Positions 8,535-16,533 are shown, numbered from the stretch's first letter. The stretch is DNA of 25,907 nt from an uncultured Catenibacterium sp. (GCA_900540685.1 UQGS01000029.1:1-25907), one strand, 5' to 3'. The notes: generated from the letters alone by a model not told the origin. A program made the numbers and translations.

Positions 8535-9923
8535 TTATTCTCCCTTGAACCCATTGTTCTTTATAATATTCTGATACCAGTAAAAACTGTTCTTTTTAAT
8601 ACGTGCACATGATTTTACATCTGTATTTGTGCGATCTACATAAACAAGACCATAGCGTTTATTGAACCCTTCATGTGAGCTGACAACATCCAAGAATGAC
8701 CAAGGACAATATCCAAATAGTGGATAGCCTTCTTTAATCAACTTATAACACTGATCAATATGTTTTGATAAATAATCGATACGATAGATATCATTAATTG
8801 AACCATCTTCTTCAATCTTGTCTGTATAAGCCATACCATTTTCAGTAATAATCATTGGTAATTCATATCTGTCATAAAGATTTCTAATTCCAATATAGAG
8901 ACCATCTGGATCAATTCCAAAATGCATCCATTCTGTAGGTTTTAGTTTTTCATTATTCACTACATAGAACTGATCACTAATATAAAATGGTGGCATTCTT
9001 GTACATTCATCGTCTGGATATTTAGCTCTGACTGTACAGCTTGCATAATAGTTTACACCAATGAAATCCGGATGGTTCTCTTTAAGATAATGGAGATCTT
9101 CTTCGTTCATTTTTGGATAAACATCTCTATCCTTTAAATGTTGAGTAAAGTGATGAGAATAATGTCCTTTAATAGATAAATCTAAGAAACTCCATTGTAC
9201 TTCATCTTCCGCATTCTTTGCAGCAAGCACATCTTCTGGTGCAGATGTTGCAGGATAGATCACCTGCATAGCAACGACATGTCCAATTCTTCCATCAGGA
9301 ACCATTTCTTTAAAATAACTTGTCGCAATCTTTTCAGCAAGTGTCATATGATATGACATCTGATAAAGAGTCTTCTGTCTTAAGTGTGGATCTTTTTCAA
9401 GATTCATATTCATATCATCTGGTGCTGTGGCACACATCTGTTCATTAATAGTTGCCCACATTTTAACCTTTGATCCAAATTCTTTAAAACAGATTCTGGC
9501 ATATTTAACATATGCATCTACACACTTACGGCTCTTCCATCCTCCATACTTTTCGATCAATGCATAAGGCATTTCAAAATGATAAAGTGTTGGAAATGGC
9601 TGAATACCATTTTTAAGAAGTTCATCAATGAGTTCATGGTAGAAGTCCAATCCCTTCTTACTCACATTTTCACCATCTGGCATAATTCTTGACCAGAAGA
9701 ATGAAAGGCGGTACACCTTCATACCAAGTTCCTTCATTAATTGTACATCTTCTTTTACGTGATGATAATGATCTGAGGCTGTTTTATAGTCTGCTAAGCC
9801 ATCTGGTATATGACGCATGTCGCTATTCGCAATACCTCTTTCTTCATTAAAACCACCTTCTACTTGAAAGGCACTTGTCGAAGCACCCCATAAGAAACCT
9901 TTAGGAAATTCTTTATTTTTCAT
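8535..9923 (-). CDS. GH1 6-phospho-beta-glucosidase, 462 aa
   Basis: Cytosolic glycoside hydrolase family 1. N-terminal FPKGFLWGASTSAFQVEGG; acid/base glutamate in ATINEQM (E161; Gln replaces the usual Pro); nucleophile in IITENG (E361). The C-terminal SSHEGFNKRYGLVYVD (415-430) carries the Ser, Lys and Tyr that bind the 6-phosphate in phospho-glycosidases, which matches its place in a PTS operon. It is the first gene of the operon and follows GGGAGG at good spacing. It presumably splits the phosphorylated disaccharide delivered by the adjacent EIIC into glucose-6-phosphate and an aglycone or sugar. Length is normal for the family. Confidence 0.93.
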   Translation of the reverse strand: MKNKEFPKGFLWGASTSAFQVEGGFNEERGIANSDMRHIPDGLADYKTASDHYHHVKEDVQLMKELGMKVYRLSFFWSRIMPDGENVSKKGLDFYHELIDELLKNGIQPFPTLYHFEMPYALIEKYGGWKSRKCVDAYVKYARICFKEFGSKVKMWATINEQMCATAPDDMNMNLEKDPHLRQKTLYQMSYHMTLAEKIATSYFKEMVPDGRIGHVVAMQVIYPATSAPEDVLAAKNAEDEVQWSFLDLSIKGHYSHHFTQHLKDRDVYPKMNEEDLHYLKENHPDFIGVNYYASCTVRAKYPDDECTRMPPFYISDQFYVVNNEKLKPTEWMHFGIDPDGLYIGIRNLYDRYELPMIITENGMAYTDKIEEDGSINDIYRIDYLSKHIDQCYKLIKEGYPLFGYCPWSFLDVVSSHEGFNKRYGLVYVDRTNTDVKSCARIKKNSFYWYQNIIKNNGFKGE

Positions 9924-9979
9924 ACTCTTTTTCCTCCCATAGATATCTTAATACGAGGAGGACTTATTTTTTTCGTCAA
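9924..9979 (-). promoter_or_regulatory. Leader and tentative promoter of the beta-glucoside operon
   Basis: A TTGACG -35-like box (9974-9979) overlaps the T-run of the upstream terminator. The best -10 candidates are weak: TCGTAT at 17 bp, or TATTAA at 20 bp. In the leader TCCTCC (minus strand, opposite 9957-9962) can pair with the ribosome binding site GGAGGA (opposite 9932-9937), so a small start-masking hairpin is possible. Confidence 0.35.
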
Positions 9980-10011
9980 AAAAATGCTGAAGATGTCATG
10001 TTCTCCAGCAT
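9978..10011 (-). terminator. Terminator of the RpiR-type regulator gene
   Basis: On the minus strand a 10-bp stem, ATGCTGGAGA/TCTTCAGCAT (one G-T pair), with an 8-nt loop is followed by seven T. It separates the regulator from the GH1/PTS operon. Confidence 0.88.
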
Positions 10012-10032
10012 AATTTCAGTTTATGAAATTTT

Positions 10033-10830
10033 TCATATATGTGAGTAGTTGATATAGTAATACATAATAATCAACTCAATAGTGTACATCAAAGTAATAC
10101 GTCCTTCTGTATTACTGTTTGTCTTATTACATAAGATGACTTCATCACAGGCACTAATCAGTTTACCTACTGTAATCATAGATATAGCCACAATCTTACA
10201 GTCTTTTTCTGTTAATATATCAACAATCTCAGTATTACGATAAAAGAAGCTTCCTTCCAAAGAAATAATGAAAACAAGAGAATGAGGCGCAAGTCTTTTA
10301 GCTAGTTCTAATTGTTTTTCATCAGAGACACCTAATTGAATCAAACGATTTAAGCTTGCCATCTTATTTTGAAAATGAATGCCTACGTAATTGGCATACT
10401 CTAAACCAAATAATGCAATCTCTTTAGCTTGATACATCATTTCACAGACTCTATTTAATTGACGATAATCAATATGATCAAAAGTAAATTGTATATTCTC
10501 TATCACATTTTCAGTATATCTTTGGTAAATAGGTTTGAGATCCTCTGCAGATGCCATATTGATACGTTTAGAGTAATCTACATCAATTGTTAGAGTATGC
10601 GCTATATCACTCTTGAATTCCTTATAGCTGTCATATCCAAGTGTTCTTACAAATCTTGTAATAGATGAAGAAGAAACATAACACAAATCAGCTAAATCAA
10701 AAATAGTGAGTTCTGGAATCTTATTATAATTCTGTAATATTGTCTTAGCGATATCCGCATTGACTTCTTTCCCATCACCATAATTCACAACACTTAATAA
10801 TTGTGACATGATTGAAATACCTTTTGGCAT
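10033..10830 (-). CDS. RpiR-family transcriptional regulator (HTH plus SIS domain), 265 aa
   Basis: DNA-binding regulator with an N-terminal HTH_6 domain (about residues 1-75, including VSSSSITRFVRTLGYDSYKEFK) and a C-terminal SIS domain (about 110-245) that in relatives senses a sugar phosphate. It lies directly upstream of the GH1/EIIC/GH1 operon on the same strand but has its own promoter and terminator, so it probably controls that operon in response to a phosphorylated beta-glucoside or a breakdown product. An ATG five codons upstream (10845) is unlikely as the start because the sequence GGAGGTG lies within those codons, 6 nt ahead of the ATG chosen here. The length is slightly short for the family (about 280 aa). 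Confidence 0.88.
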   Translation of the reverse strand: MPKGISIMSQLLSVVNYGDGKEVNADIAKTILQNYNKIPELTIFDLADLCYVSSSSITRFVRTLGYDSYKEFKSDIAHTLTIDVDYSKRINMASAEDLKPIYQRYTENVIENIQFTFDHIDYRQLNRVCEMMYQAKEIALFGLEYANYVGIHFQNKMASLNRLIQLGVSDEKQLELAKRLAPHSLVFIISLEGSFFYRNTEIVDILTEKDCKIVAISMITVGKLISACDEVILCNKTNSNTEGRITLMYTIELIIMYYYINYSHI

Positions 10831-10851
10831 GAATAACACCTCCATTCCTCT

Positions 10852-10881
10852 ATTTTACTAAATCTTTCTTACCTTTTACAA
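10852..10881 (-). promoter_or_regulatory. Promoter of the RpiR-type regulator gene
   Basis: On the minus strand TTGTAA (10876-10881) and TAAAAT (10852-10857) are 18 bp apart, shortly before the ribosome binding site. It lies directly after the terminator of the zinc-ribbon gene. Confidence 0.5.
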
Positions 10882-10886
10882 GTATG

Positions 10887-10918
10887 AAAAACACAGGAAT
10901 CAGAAGATTCCTGTGTTT
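10887..10918 (-). terminator. Terminator of the nfnA-nfnB-zinc ribbon operon
   Basis: A perfect 13-bp stem, AAACACAGGAATC/GATTCCTGTGTTT, with a 4-nt loop, then TTTT on the minus strand. The stop codon of the zinc-ribbon gene (10900-10902) lies inside the hairpin. Confidence 0.85.
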
Positions 10919-11232
10919 AGTAACAATGCATAAGTTGCAATAAAATTCAATACAAAGCTAACGATTCCTGTAATTAAACATGCCTTAGCCTTTTTAGGAG
11001 TCATTCTTCTTTTCATAAAGAAGAAGATAACACCCATAAAAGGGAATAAGAATGAAATAACACATAAACCAACAGAGGCACGATCTTCTTCATAATAAGC
11101 ATAGCCATTATCTGAAGCATAGTCTTCCATAGTCGTATAACCTGTTCTATTTTCTAATCTTACAGGTTCTCCACAATTAGGACAGAACTTTGCATCATCC
11201 TCTAGTTCTTTACCACATCTTGTACAATACAT
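10900..11232 (-). CDS. Zinc-ribbon membrane protein, 110 aa, unknown function
   Basis: An N-terminal zinc ribbon with two CxxC pairs (C3/C6 and C17/C20, ending CPNCGEPV) is followed by an acidic, Tyr-rich linker and two membrane helices (about residues 53-73 and 84-106) with a basic loop between them. This is a common layout of small bacterial proteins of unknown role. Its ATG abuts the stop codon of nfnB (TAAATG), and the operon terminator overlaps its end, so it is clearly co-transcribed with the oxidoreductase genes. The cytoplasmic zinc ribbon may bind a protein or nucleic acid partner; there is no direct evidence for either. Confidence 0.85.
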   Translation of the reverse strand: MYCTRCGKELEDDAKFCPNCGEPVRLENRTGYTTMEDYASDNGYAYYEEDRASVGLCVISFLFPFMGVIFFFMKRRMTPKKAKACLITGIVSFVLNFIATYALLLNTGIF

Positions 11233-12621
11233 TTATTCACCACTTAATTTTTCATCAATAGCCTTAGCTGCTTTTTTACCAGCACCCATAGCAAGAATTA
11301 CAGTAGCAGCACCAGTAACAACGTCACCACCAGCCCATACGCCTTCTTTAGATGTATGGTTAGTTTCTTCTTCTACGATGATACCACCCCACTTCTGGCA
11401 ATCAAGACCAGGAGTAGTCTGTCTAATTAATGGGTTTGGAGACTGACCGATTGCGATAACAACTGTTCCACAATCAATAGTGAAGTTAGTACCTTCTTTT
11501 ACAACTGGTCTTCTTCTACCAGATGCATCTGGTTCTCCTAATTCCATTTCTACACATTCAAGAGCCTTAACTGAACCATTGTCACCATGAACAGCAACTG
11601 GGTTAGTTAATAACTTGAAGATAATACCTTCTTCCTTAGCATGATGTACTTCTTCAGCACGTGCAGGAATTTCAGCATCACTACGACGATATACGATATA
11701 TACGTTCTTAGCGCCAAGTCTCTTAGCAGTTCTTGCAGCATCCATAGCTACGTTACCAGCACCTACAACACATACTGTATCAGCTACTTTTACTGGAGTA
11801 GGATGGTTAGGGAATTCATAACCCTTCATTAAGTTAACACGAGTTAAGAATTCGTTTGCAGCATATACACCATCAAGGTTTTCACCTGGGATACCCTGGA
11901 AACGAGGTAAACCAGCACCAGCACCTACGAATATAGCATCATAACCGCTTTCCTGTAATTCATCAATTGTGATAGAACGTCCTACTACAACGTTTGTTTC
12001 AAACTTAACACCTAAGTCTGCCACACCATCAATTTCATGCTGTACTAAATCTTTTGGTAAACGGAATTCTGGGATACCATAAGATAATACACCACCAGTT
12101 TTATGTAATGCTTCAAATACTGTTACATCATAACCACGTTTAGCAAGTTCACCAGCACAGGAGATACCTGAAGGTCCTGAACCTACAATAGCAACCTTCT
12201 TGCCGTTCTTTTCAATCTTAGCTTCAGATGGTTTACCATGATCTCTATGATAATCAGCAACGAATCTTTCAAGTCTACCAATGGCAACTGATTCACCTTT
12301 GATACCTCTAATACATTTACCTTCACACTGGTTTTCCTGTGGACATACACGACCACAGATTGCAGGTAAAGCATTTTCTGTAGTGATGATTTCATAAGCT
12401 TTTTCAAAATCACCATTCACTACTTCCTGAATAAACTGAGGAATAGGAACGTTTACTGGACATCCATCTACACAGCGAGGCTTTTTACAGTTTAAGCAGC
12501 GTGCTGCTTCTTCCTGAGCCATTTCTTTAGTATATCCTAAAGCAACTTCTTTAAAGTTAGTTGCACGAATTTCAGGTTCCTGAGAAGGCATTTCTACCTT
12601 TACATTTGACATATTAGGCAT
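11233..12621 (-). CDS. nfnB: NfnB-type large subunit of NADH-dependent ferredoxin:NADP oxidoreductase (glutamate synthase small-subunit-like), 462 aa
   Basis: Iron-sulfur flavoprotein of the GltD-like family. An N-terminal Fe-S domain has two sets of four cysteines (C42, C45, C50, C54 and C89, C93, C99, C103), consistent with two 4Fe-4S clusters. An FAD-binding GSGPSG motif follows (about 147-152), then an NADPH-binding motif in VVGAGNVAMDAAR, and a C-terminal AGGDVVTGAATVILAMGAG FAD segment. Alone it would be called a glutamate synthase small chain, but no large glutamate synthase gene is present and the partner upstream is an NfnA-like protein, so NfnB is the better call. Only one base separates the two genes. 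The complex couples NADH, NADPH and ferredoxin pools by electron bifurcation. Confidence 0.88.
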   Translation of the reverse strand: MPNMSNVKVEMPSQEPEIRATNFKEVALGYTKEMAQEEAARCLNCKKPRCVDGCPVNVPIPQFIQEVVNGDFEKAYEIITTENALPAICGRVCPQENQCEGKCIRGIKGESVAIGRLERFVADYHRDHGKPSEAKIEKNGKKVAIVGSGPSGISCAGELAKRGYDVTVFEALHKTGGVLSYGIPEFRLPKDLVQHEIDGVADLGVKFETNVVVGRSITIDELQESGYDAIFVGAGAGLPRFQGIPGENLDGVYAANEFLTRVNLMKGYEFPNHPTPVKVADTVCVVGAGNVAMDAARTAKRLGAKNVYIVYRRSDAEIPARAEEVHHAKEEGIIFKLLTNPVAVHGDNGSVKALECVEMELGEPDASGRRRPVVKEGTNFTIDCGTVVIAIGQSPNPLIRQTTPGLDCQKWGGIIVEEETNHTSKEGVWAGGDVVTGAATVILAMGAGKKAAKAIDEKLSGE

Positions 12622-12622
12622 A

Positions 12623-13471
12623 TTATTTAACCCCCTTCATTAAGTTACACATACGGTCTGCATTGCTGTCAACAAGATGTTCTTCTTCCTTGAACATTCT
12701 CTGTCTTGCCATTAATTCATCAAAGTCAACATTTAAACCATCAAAGTCTGGTCCATCAACGCAAGCAAACTTGATCTTACCATCAACAGTAACACGGCAG
12801 CATCCACACATACCAGTACCATCAATCATGATTGGGTTAAGTGAAACCATTGTCTTAATATCTCTAGGCTTAGTTACTCCAACAACTGCCTTCATCATTA
12901 CTACTGGTCCAATTGCGATAACTTCATCATACTTTTCACCCTTATCAAGTAAATCAGTTAATACATCAGTTACAAAACCTTTTGTACCTACAGAACCATC
13001 ATTAGTTGCGATATAAACATTATCACAGAATTCTTTAAAACGATCTGCCCATAATACATACTGTTCTTCACGTCCACCGATAATAACATCAACCTTAGTA
13101 CCAAGTTCTGCTAGTTTTCTTAACTGTGGGAATAATGGTGCACTACCCACACCACCAGCTACACCGATCACATGATCCTTCTTTTCAAGATGAGTAGGGA
13201 CACCAAGAGGACCTACGAAGTCAGTGATATAATCGCCTTCTTCTAACTTGGCAAGCTGTTTAGTAGAGTAACCTACAATCTGATAAATTATTGTGATTGT
13301 TTCCTTTTCTCTATCATAATCAGCAATTGTAAGAGGGATTCTTTCTCCATCTTCTCCTACACGTAAAATAATAAACTGCCCTGGTTCACATTTTCTTGCA
13401 ACCATTGGCGCATGTACTTCCATTAACTGTACAACGTCATTAAGTACTTCTTTTTTTACAATCTTATACAT
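12623..13471 (-). CDS. nfnA: NfnA-type small subunit (FAD / 2Fe-2S, sulfide dehydrogenase subunit-like), 282 aa
   Basis: Ferredoxin-NADP reductase-like flavoprotein related to the electron-transfer subunit of dihydroorotate dehydrogenase. An FAD-binding segment ERIPLTIAD lies at about residues 43-51, an NAD-binding GVAGGVGSAPLFPQL motif at about 103-117, and a C-terminal 2Fe-2S site in DGTGMCGCCRV plus FACVDGP (C222, C224, C225, C237). It is the first gene of an operon with nfnB and a zinc-ribbon protein. The ATG follows GAAAGGATTGAGAAT, a moderate ribosome binding site. In characterised anaerobes this subunit holds the bifurcating site region for NADH; that assignment here rests on similarity and gene order. 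Confidence 0.88.
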   Translation of the reverse strand: MYKIVKKEVLNDVVQLMEVHAPMVARKCEPGQFIILRVGEDGERIPLTIADYDREKETITIIYQIVGYSTKQLAKLEEGDYITDFVGPLGVPTHLEKKDHVIGVAGGVGSAPLFPQLRKLAELGTKVDVIIGGREEQYVLWADRFKEFCDNVYIATNDGSVGTKGFVTDVLTDLLDKGEKYDEVIAIGPVVMMKAVVGVTKPRDIKTMVSLNPIMIDGTGMCGCCRVTVDGKIKFACVDGPDFDGLNVDFDELMARQRMFKEEEHLVDSNADRMCNLMKGVK

Positions 13472-13499
13472 ATTCTCAATCCTTTCTGAATCTTATTTA

Positions 13500-13528
13500 A
13501 TCTTATCACATATTAGGTCTCTATTCAA
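13500..13528 (-). promoter_or_regulatory. Promoter of the nfn operon
   Basis: On the minus strand TTGAAT (13523-13528) and TAAGAT (13500-13505) are exactly 17 bp apart, leaving a short leader before nfnA. Confidence 0.6.
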
Positions 13529-13587
13529 TGTCGCTTGATAGTAAATTAATGCGCTACCATGTGGTATTTTCAAGAATTGAGAGGTTG

Positions 13588-13616
13588 TTGACAGATGTAA
13601 TTATTTGTGGTTTAGT
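13588..13616 (+). promoter_or_regulatory. Promoter of the HAD phosphatase gene
   Basis: A consensus TTGACA (13588-13593), then 17 bp, then TTTAGT (13611-13616), about 15-20 bases ahead of the AAGGAGA ribosome binding site. It is divergent from the nfn promoter. Confidence 0.55.
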
Positions 13617-13638
13617 TTATGAAACAAGGAGAATTTTT

Positions 13639-14427
13639 ATGAGTAGAAGAGTTATATTTTTTGATATTGATGGTACTTTATCTACAGAAACAGACTTCAC
13701 TGTTCCTGAAAGTACAAAGAAAGCGATTAAACTTGCTCAGGATAATGGACATATCCTGATGGTGAATACAGGACGTACTATTTGTATTATAGAAGATGTA
13801 ATTAAAGAATTAGGATTAGATGGTTATATCTGTGGTTGTGGAACTAACATCTACTATCATGGTAAGGAAATCTATCATGCCACACTTCCTTCAGAACTAA
13901 AGAAAGGAATTGTGAATAAAGCGGTTGAATTAGATATTGATGCAGTATTAGAAGGACCTGAATCTATTTATTTTCCTGAAACAATTAAGACAAAAACAGT
14001 TCAGGAAATCAAAGAACATTATAAAGATATCAAGGTAAATGTTCCTGTATATCATAAAGATGATGAACCTAATTTTGATAAGTTTACTGCATGGTATACA
14101 CCAGAAGATAATATTGAAGCATTTAAGGATGAATTTAAAGATGATTTAGAATATATCCAGCGTGCCAAAGACTTCATTGAAGTGGTTCCTAAAGCATGTT
14201 CTAAAGCAACTGGTATTCAGACATTTATTGATTTGATTGGTGCTTCTATTGACGATTGTATTTCTATTGGCGATTCTACTAATGATCTACCAATGTTGAC
14301 TTATACAAAAGAATCAGTGGCTATGGGTAATTCTAATCCAGTGCTATTTGATTATGTCACATACATTACAACTGATATTGAAGATGATGGCATCTACAAT
14401 GCCTTAAAACATTTTAACGTCATCTAA
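13639..14427 (+). CDS. Cof-type HAD-superfamily phosphatase, 262 aa
   Basis: Cytosolic haloacid dehalogenase-like hydrolase of the Cof family, which removes phosphate from sugar phosphates or cofactors such as flavin or pyridoxal phosphate; the substrate cannot be told from sequence. Motif I is FFDIDGT with the nucleophile Asp9 and Asp11, and the C-terminal metal motif is GDSTND at about 211-216. A cap domain lies in between. The reading frame stays open back to 13528, but the start chosen here is preceded by AAGGAGA at 6 nt, sits after a good promoter, and begins exactly at the family N-terminus; the extra codons upstream overlap the promoter. It is one of only two genes on the plus strand. 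Confidence 0.9.
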   Translation: MSRRVIFFDIDGTLSTETDFTVPESTKKAIKLAQDNGHILMVNTGRTICIIEDVIKELGLDGYICGCGTNIYYHGKEIYHATLPSELKKGIVNKAVELDIDAVLEGPESIYFPETIKTKTVQEIKEHYKDIKVNVPVYHKDDEPNFDKFTAWYTPEDNIEAFKDEFKDDLEYIQRAKDFIEVVPKACSKATGIQTFIDLIGASIDDCISIGDSTNDLPMLTYTKESVAMGNSNPVLFDYVTYITTDIEDDGIYNALKHFNVI

Positions 14428-14429
14428 CC

Positions 14430-14460
14430 AAAAAGCAGCCCTTTAATTAGGCTGCTTTTT
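14430..14460. terminator. Bidirectional terminator between convergent genes
   Basis: An inverted repeat AAAAAGCAGCC/GGCTGCTTTTT with a 9-nt loop gives a T-tailed hairpin on both strands. It follows the HAD gene on the plus strand and contains the stop codon of the small minus-strand gene. Confidence 0.88.
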
Positions 14461-14677
14461 GAAATGATACGATTCTTTCTCCATGGAAAGAGACTTGTCC
14501 CTTTTGTCCTTCTAGATATTCATGAGGCTTTGTAACTTTAAGTGTAATTTCTTTTCCTAGCTCAGATTCAAATATGATCTTATCTTCAAGGACTTCTTTT
14601 ACAATCACGTCTTCAGTGATGTAGTATCTTGTTAGGAACAAATATAAGAACAACAATAGCAGAAAAATAAAAAGCAC
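14447..14677 (-). CDS. Small membrane-anchored protein, about 76 aa, unknown function
   Basis: The protein has a single N-terminal hydrophobic helix followed by a small soluble domain rich in beta-type residues (ITEDVIVKEVLEDKIIFESE and on), probably an OB- or barrel-like fold outside the membrane. The open frame starts eight codons earlier with TTG (14701), but GAGGTGA lies within those codons about 5 nt before a GTG at 14677, so the GTG is the likelier start. The stop codon is inside the shared terminator. I recognise no family. Confidence 0.6.
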   Translation of the reverse strand: MLFIFLLLLFLYLFLTRYYITEDVIVKEVLEDKIIFESELGKEITLKVTKPHEYLEGQKGQVSFHGERIVSFQKAA

Positions 14678-14701
14678 AAGATTCACCTCTTTCTTATACA
14701 A

Positions 14702-14935
14702 TTATTGTAACAGAAAAGATGTGTAATACTTGTGATTTTTTTAGTTTAATATATTTTTTTGGAATACCCATAATCGGCAGATTACGATTTAAGAGAAATG
14801 CGGAGTAGAAATATTCAGAAAATAAACTATCTTTCTATGACTGATAGAAAATGATTGCTGTAGGTATTTCTAATTTTATCCATCACAGTCTTTCACATTT
14901 TAATAGAGGTAGAGAGAATTCCTGCTCTCGGCATG
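14702..14935. other. AT-rich intergenic region, no gene seen
   Basis: Between the small membrane-anchored protein and the ATPase gene. It has a weak GAGAG/CTCTC repeat near 14912-14929 without a T-run. I find no convincing small gene or RNA. The ATPase gene has no clear terminator here. Confidence 0.4.
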
Positions 14936-16207
14936 TTAAAATAAATCGACTCTATTTAATAAAAAATCGATAAGACTGCAATGATAAAATCCATTATCAT
15001 CATAATAACTGTGATTTATATCATTTCTTATAATGATTTTTTTAAAGAAATCATTAGTTAATCTAAACGAATCTAATTCAGATTCTATTTTAATAGCATC
15101 ATCCATTCGTAATGCAGATTGTATATATATTCTACGATCTCCTTCATTTACTACAAAATCTATTTCTTTTAATGCATAGTTCCCTTTTCTCCTATCAATA
15201 ACAACACCAATATCTACTGAATATCCTCTACGAATAAGCTCATTGTAAATAGCATTTTCCATAAGATGTCCTGGGTCGTATTGTCTAAAGTTTAATCTTG
15301 CATTTCTTAAACCTAGATCAGTAAAATAATACTTATTGGGATATTTAAAATATGATTTCCCTTTGATATCATATCTTCTTGCGACTGAAACTAAAAACGC
15401 ATCAATAGAATAGTTAATGTAACTAGAAACAAGGTTATTATCTACTTTTTGCTTTCTAGCATCGCTTATAGCATTAGCAACATTTGTTGGATTTGTAAGA
15501 GAACTTATTTGAGAAGATAAATAATCTAATATTTGTTCTAATATATAAGGTTTTTCAATATTATGACGTTCAATAATGTCTTTTATGTATACCTCATCGT
15601 ATAGGGAAGATAAATACTTTTTCTTCGAAATATCATCTTTAAAAGAAGTGATTCTAGGCATTCCACCATATAATAAATACTCATCTAAACAGTCCCTAAC
15701 ATCTCCATTATAAGAAGAATAATATTCTTCAAATGATAGGGGATATACATGAATTTGAGTTGAACGTCCTCTAAACTCTGTCATGATATCCGATGATAAT
15801 AATTTAGAATTTGAACCAGTTACATATACATCTAAGTTTTTATAAGATTTTAATTCGTTTAGCATATCATAAATAGTAACTGGAATATCGTCATTTTCTG
15901 AATCAATAACTGTTTTTGACAATTGTACTTCATCAATAAACAAATAATATTTTTGAGTAGAATCTTTAATCAAATCTTCTACATGCTCACAAAGAGTGAT
16001 AGGATTTCTAAATTTATAATATTTTCTTTGATCTAAGGATAAAGTAATAATTTGAGTCTTATTGATATGATTATCTATCAGATAATTTTTAAACAATTCA
16101 AAAAGTAGTACAGATTTTCCCACTCTCCTTAGGCCAGTAATCACTTTTACTTGACCATCCCACATACTATTTATAATTTGGTTCAAATAAAAATCTCTTC
16201 TTAACAT
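14936..16207 (-). CDS. AAA-type ATPase with C-terminal DUF4143, 423 aa
   Basis: Predicted P-loop ATPase of the AAA_14/DUF4143 group, common accessory genes with no settled function. Walker A is GLRRVGKS (25-32), Walker B is YLFIDEVQ (88-95), and a sensor-like VTGSNSKLL lies at 129-137 before FRGRS. A winged-helix-like middle (about 220-285) precedes a nuclease-like DUF4143 region with ME at 316-317, KEIDFVV at 347-353 and IYIQ at 360-363; the classical EVK of active PD-(D/E)xK enzymes is replaced by IQS here, so nuclease activity is doubtful. The ATG follows AAAGGTGGGGATAAATC. Codon use looks more A/T-biased than that of the metabolic genes, which hints at later acquisition. A 40-bp palindrome lies just upstream. 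Confidence 0.85.
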   Translation of the reverse strand: MLRRDFYLNQIINSMWDGQVKVITGLRRVGKSVLLFELFKNYLIDNHINKTQIITLSLDQRKYYKFRNPITLCEHVEDLIKDSTQKYYLFIDEVQLSKTVIDSENDDIPVTIYDMLNELKSYKNLDVYVTGSNSKLLSSDIMTEFRGRSTQIHVYPLSFEEYYSSYNGDVRDCLDEYLLYGGMPRITSFKDDISKKKYLSSLYDEVYIKDIIERHNIEKPYILEQILDYLSSQISSLTNPTNVANAISDARKQKVDNNLVSSYINYSIDAFLVSVARRYDIKGKSYFKYPNKYYFTDLGLRNARLNFRQYDPGHLMENAIYNELIRRGYSVDIGVVIDRRKGNYALKEIDFVVNEGDRRIYIQSALRMDDAIKIESELDSFRLTNDFFKKIIIRNDINHSYYDDNGFYHCSLIDFLLNRVDLF

Positions 16208-16227
16208 GATTTATCCCCACCTTTCAT

Positions 16228-16267
16228 TATCTATAACTTACTACAATTTTGTAGTAAGTTATAGATA
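16228..16267. promoter_or_regulatory. 40-bp perfect palindrome upstream of the DUF4143 ATPase
   Basis: Arms of 19 bp, TATCTATAACTTACTACAA and its exact complement, flank a 2-bp centre. It ends about 20 bp before the ATPase start, next to the ribosome binding site. It can act as a dimer-binding operator or fold into a stem at the 5' end of the mRNA. A TG-extended -10-like TATTAT directly upstream (minus strand, near 16269-16274) would start transcription at the palindrome. Confidence 0.6.
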
Positions 16268-16533
16268 TAATAACATGTAAAATGAAATAAGAGAATATTT
16301 TCCGAAAAAATCTTTTCTAGTTAATAATATATATCATTAACATTATTAACGATGTTAAACACAAAAACAAGATTATGTACAATAGAAACAATTTCTTCTT
16401 TCGTTAAAAATCTATTTGAGATATACCATAGAGTATACTTCAATCTGAATGATGTGTCTGGTTCAGCTTCATGAACGCTGTATAATCAGTGCTTATGAAA
16501 TATAATTTTCATTAGCCTATGATTTTTGAATAT
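16268..16533. other. Intergenic region without a visible gene
   Basis: 266 bases between the ATPase palindrome and the VanZ-like gene, very AT-rich. It includes a 16-bp palindrome, TTTTGAATATTCAAAA (16524-16539), at the VanZ stop codon and a weak TTAACAT/ATGTTAA repeat near 16338-16356. No T-tailed terminator or coding frame is convincing. Confidence 0.4.

Noticed and set aside
11641..11832. Open frame opposite nfnB, and similar frames opposite other long genes
   Set aside because: They lack ribosome binding sites and lie entirely inside strongly supported genes.
12183..12416. Alternative 77-codon frame on the same strand inside nfnB
   Set aside because: The nfnB frame carries the conserved cysteines and FAD motif across this stretch; the other frame has no recognisable features.
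13528..13638. N-terminal extension of the HAD phosphatase open frame
   Set aside because: It covers the promoter, lacks a ribosome binding site at its ATG, and the family N-terminus starts exactly at the well-supported ATG at 13639.
16228..16267. BlaI/MecI or CopY operator reading of the long palindrome
   Set aside because: Those need TACA and TGTA two bases apart; here they are four bases apart, and no such regulator gene is nearby.
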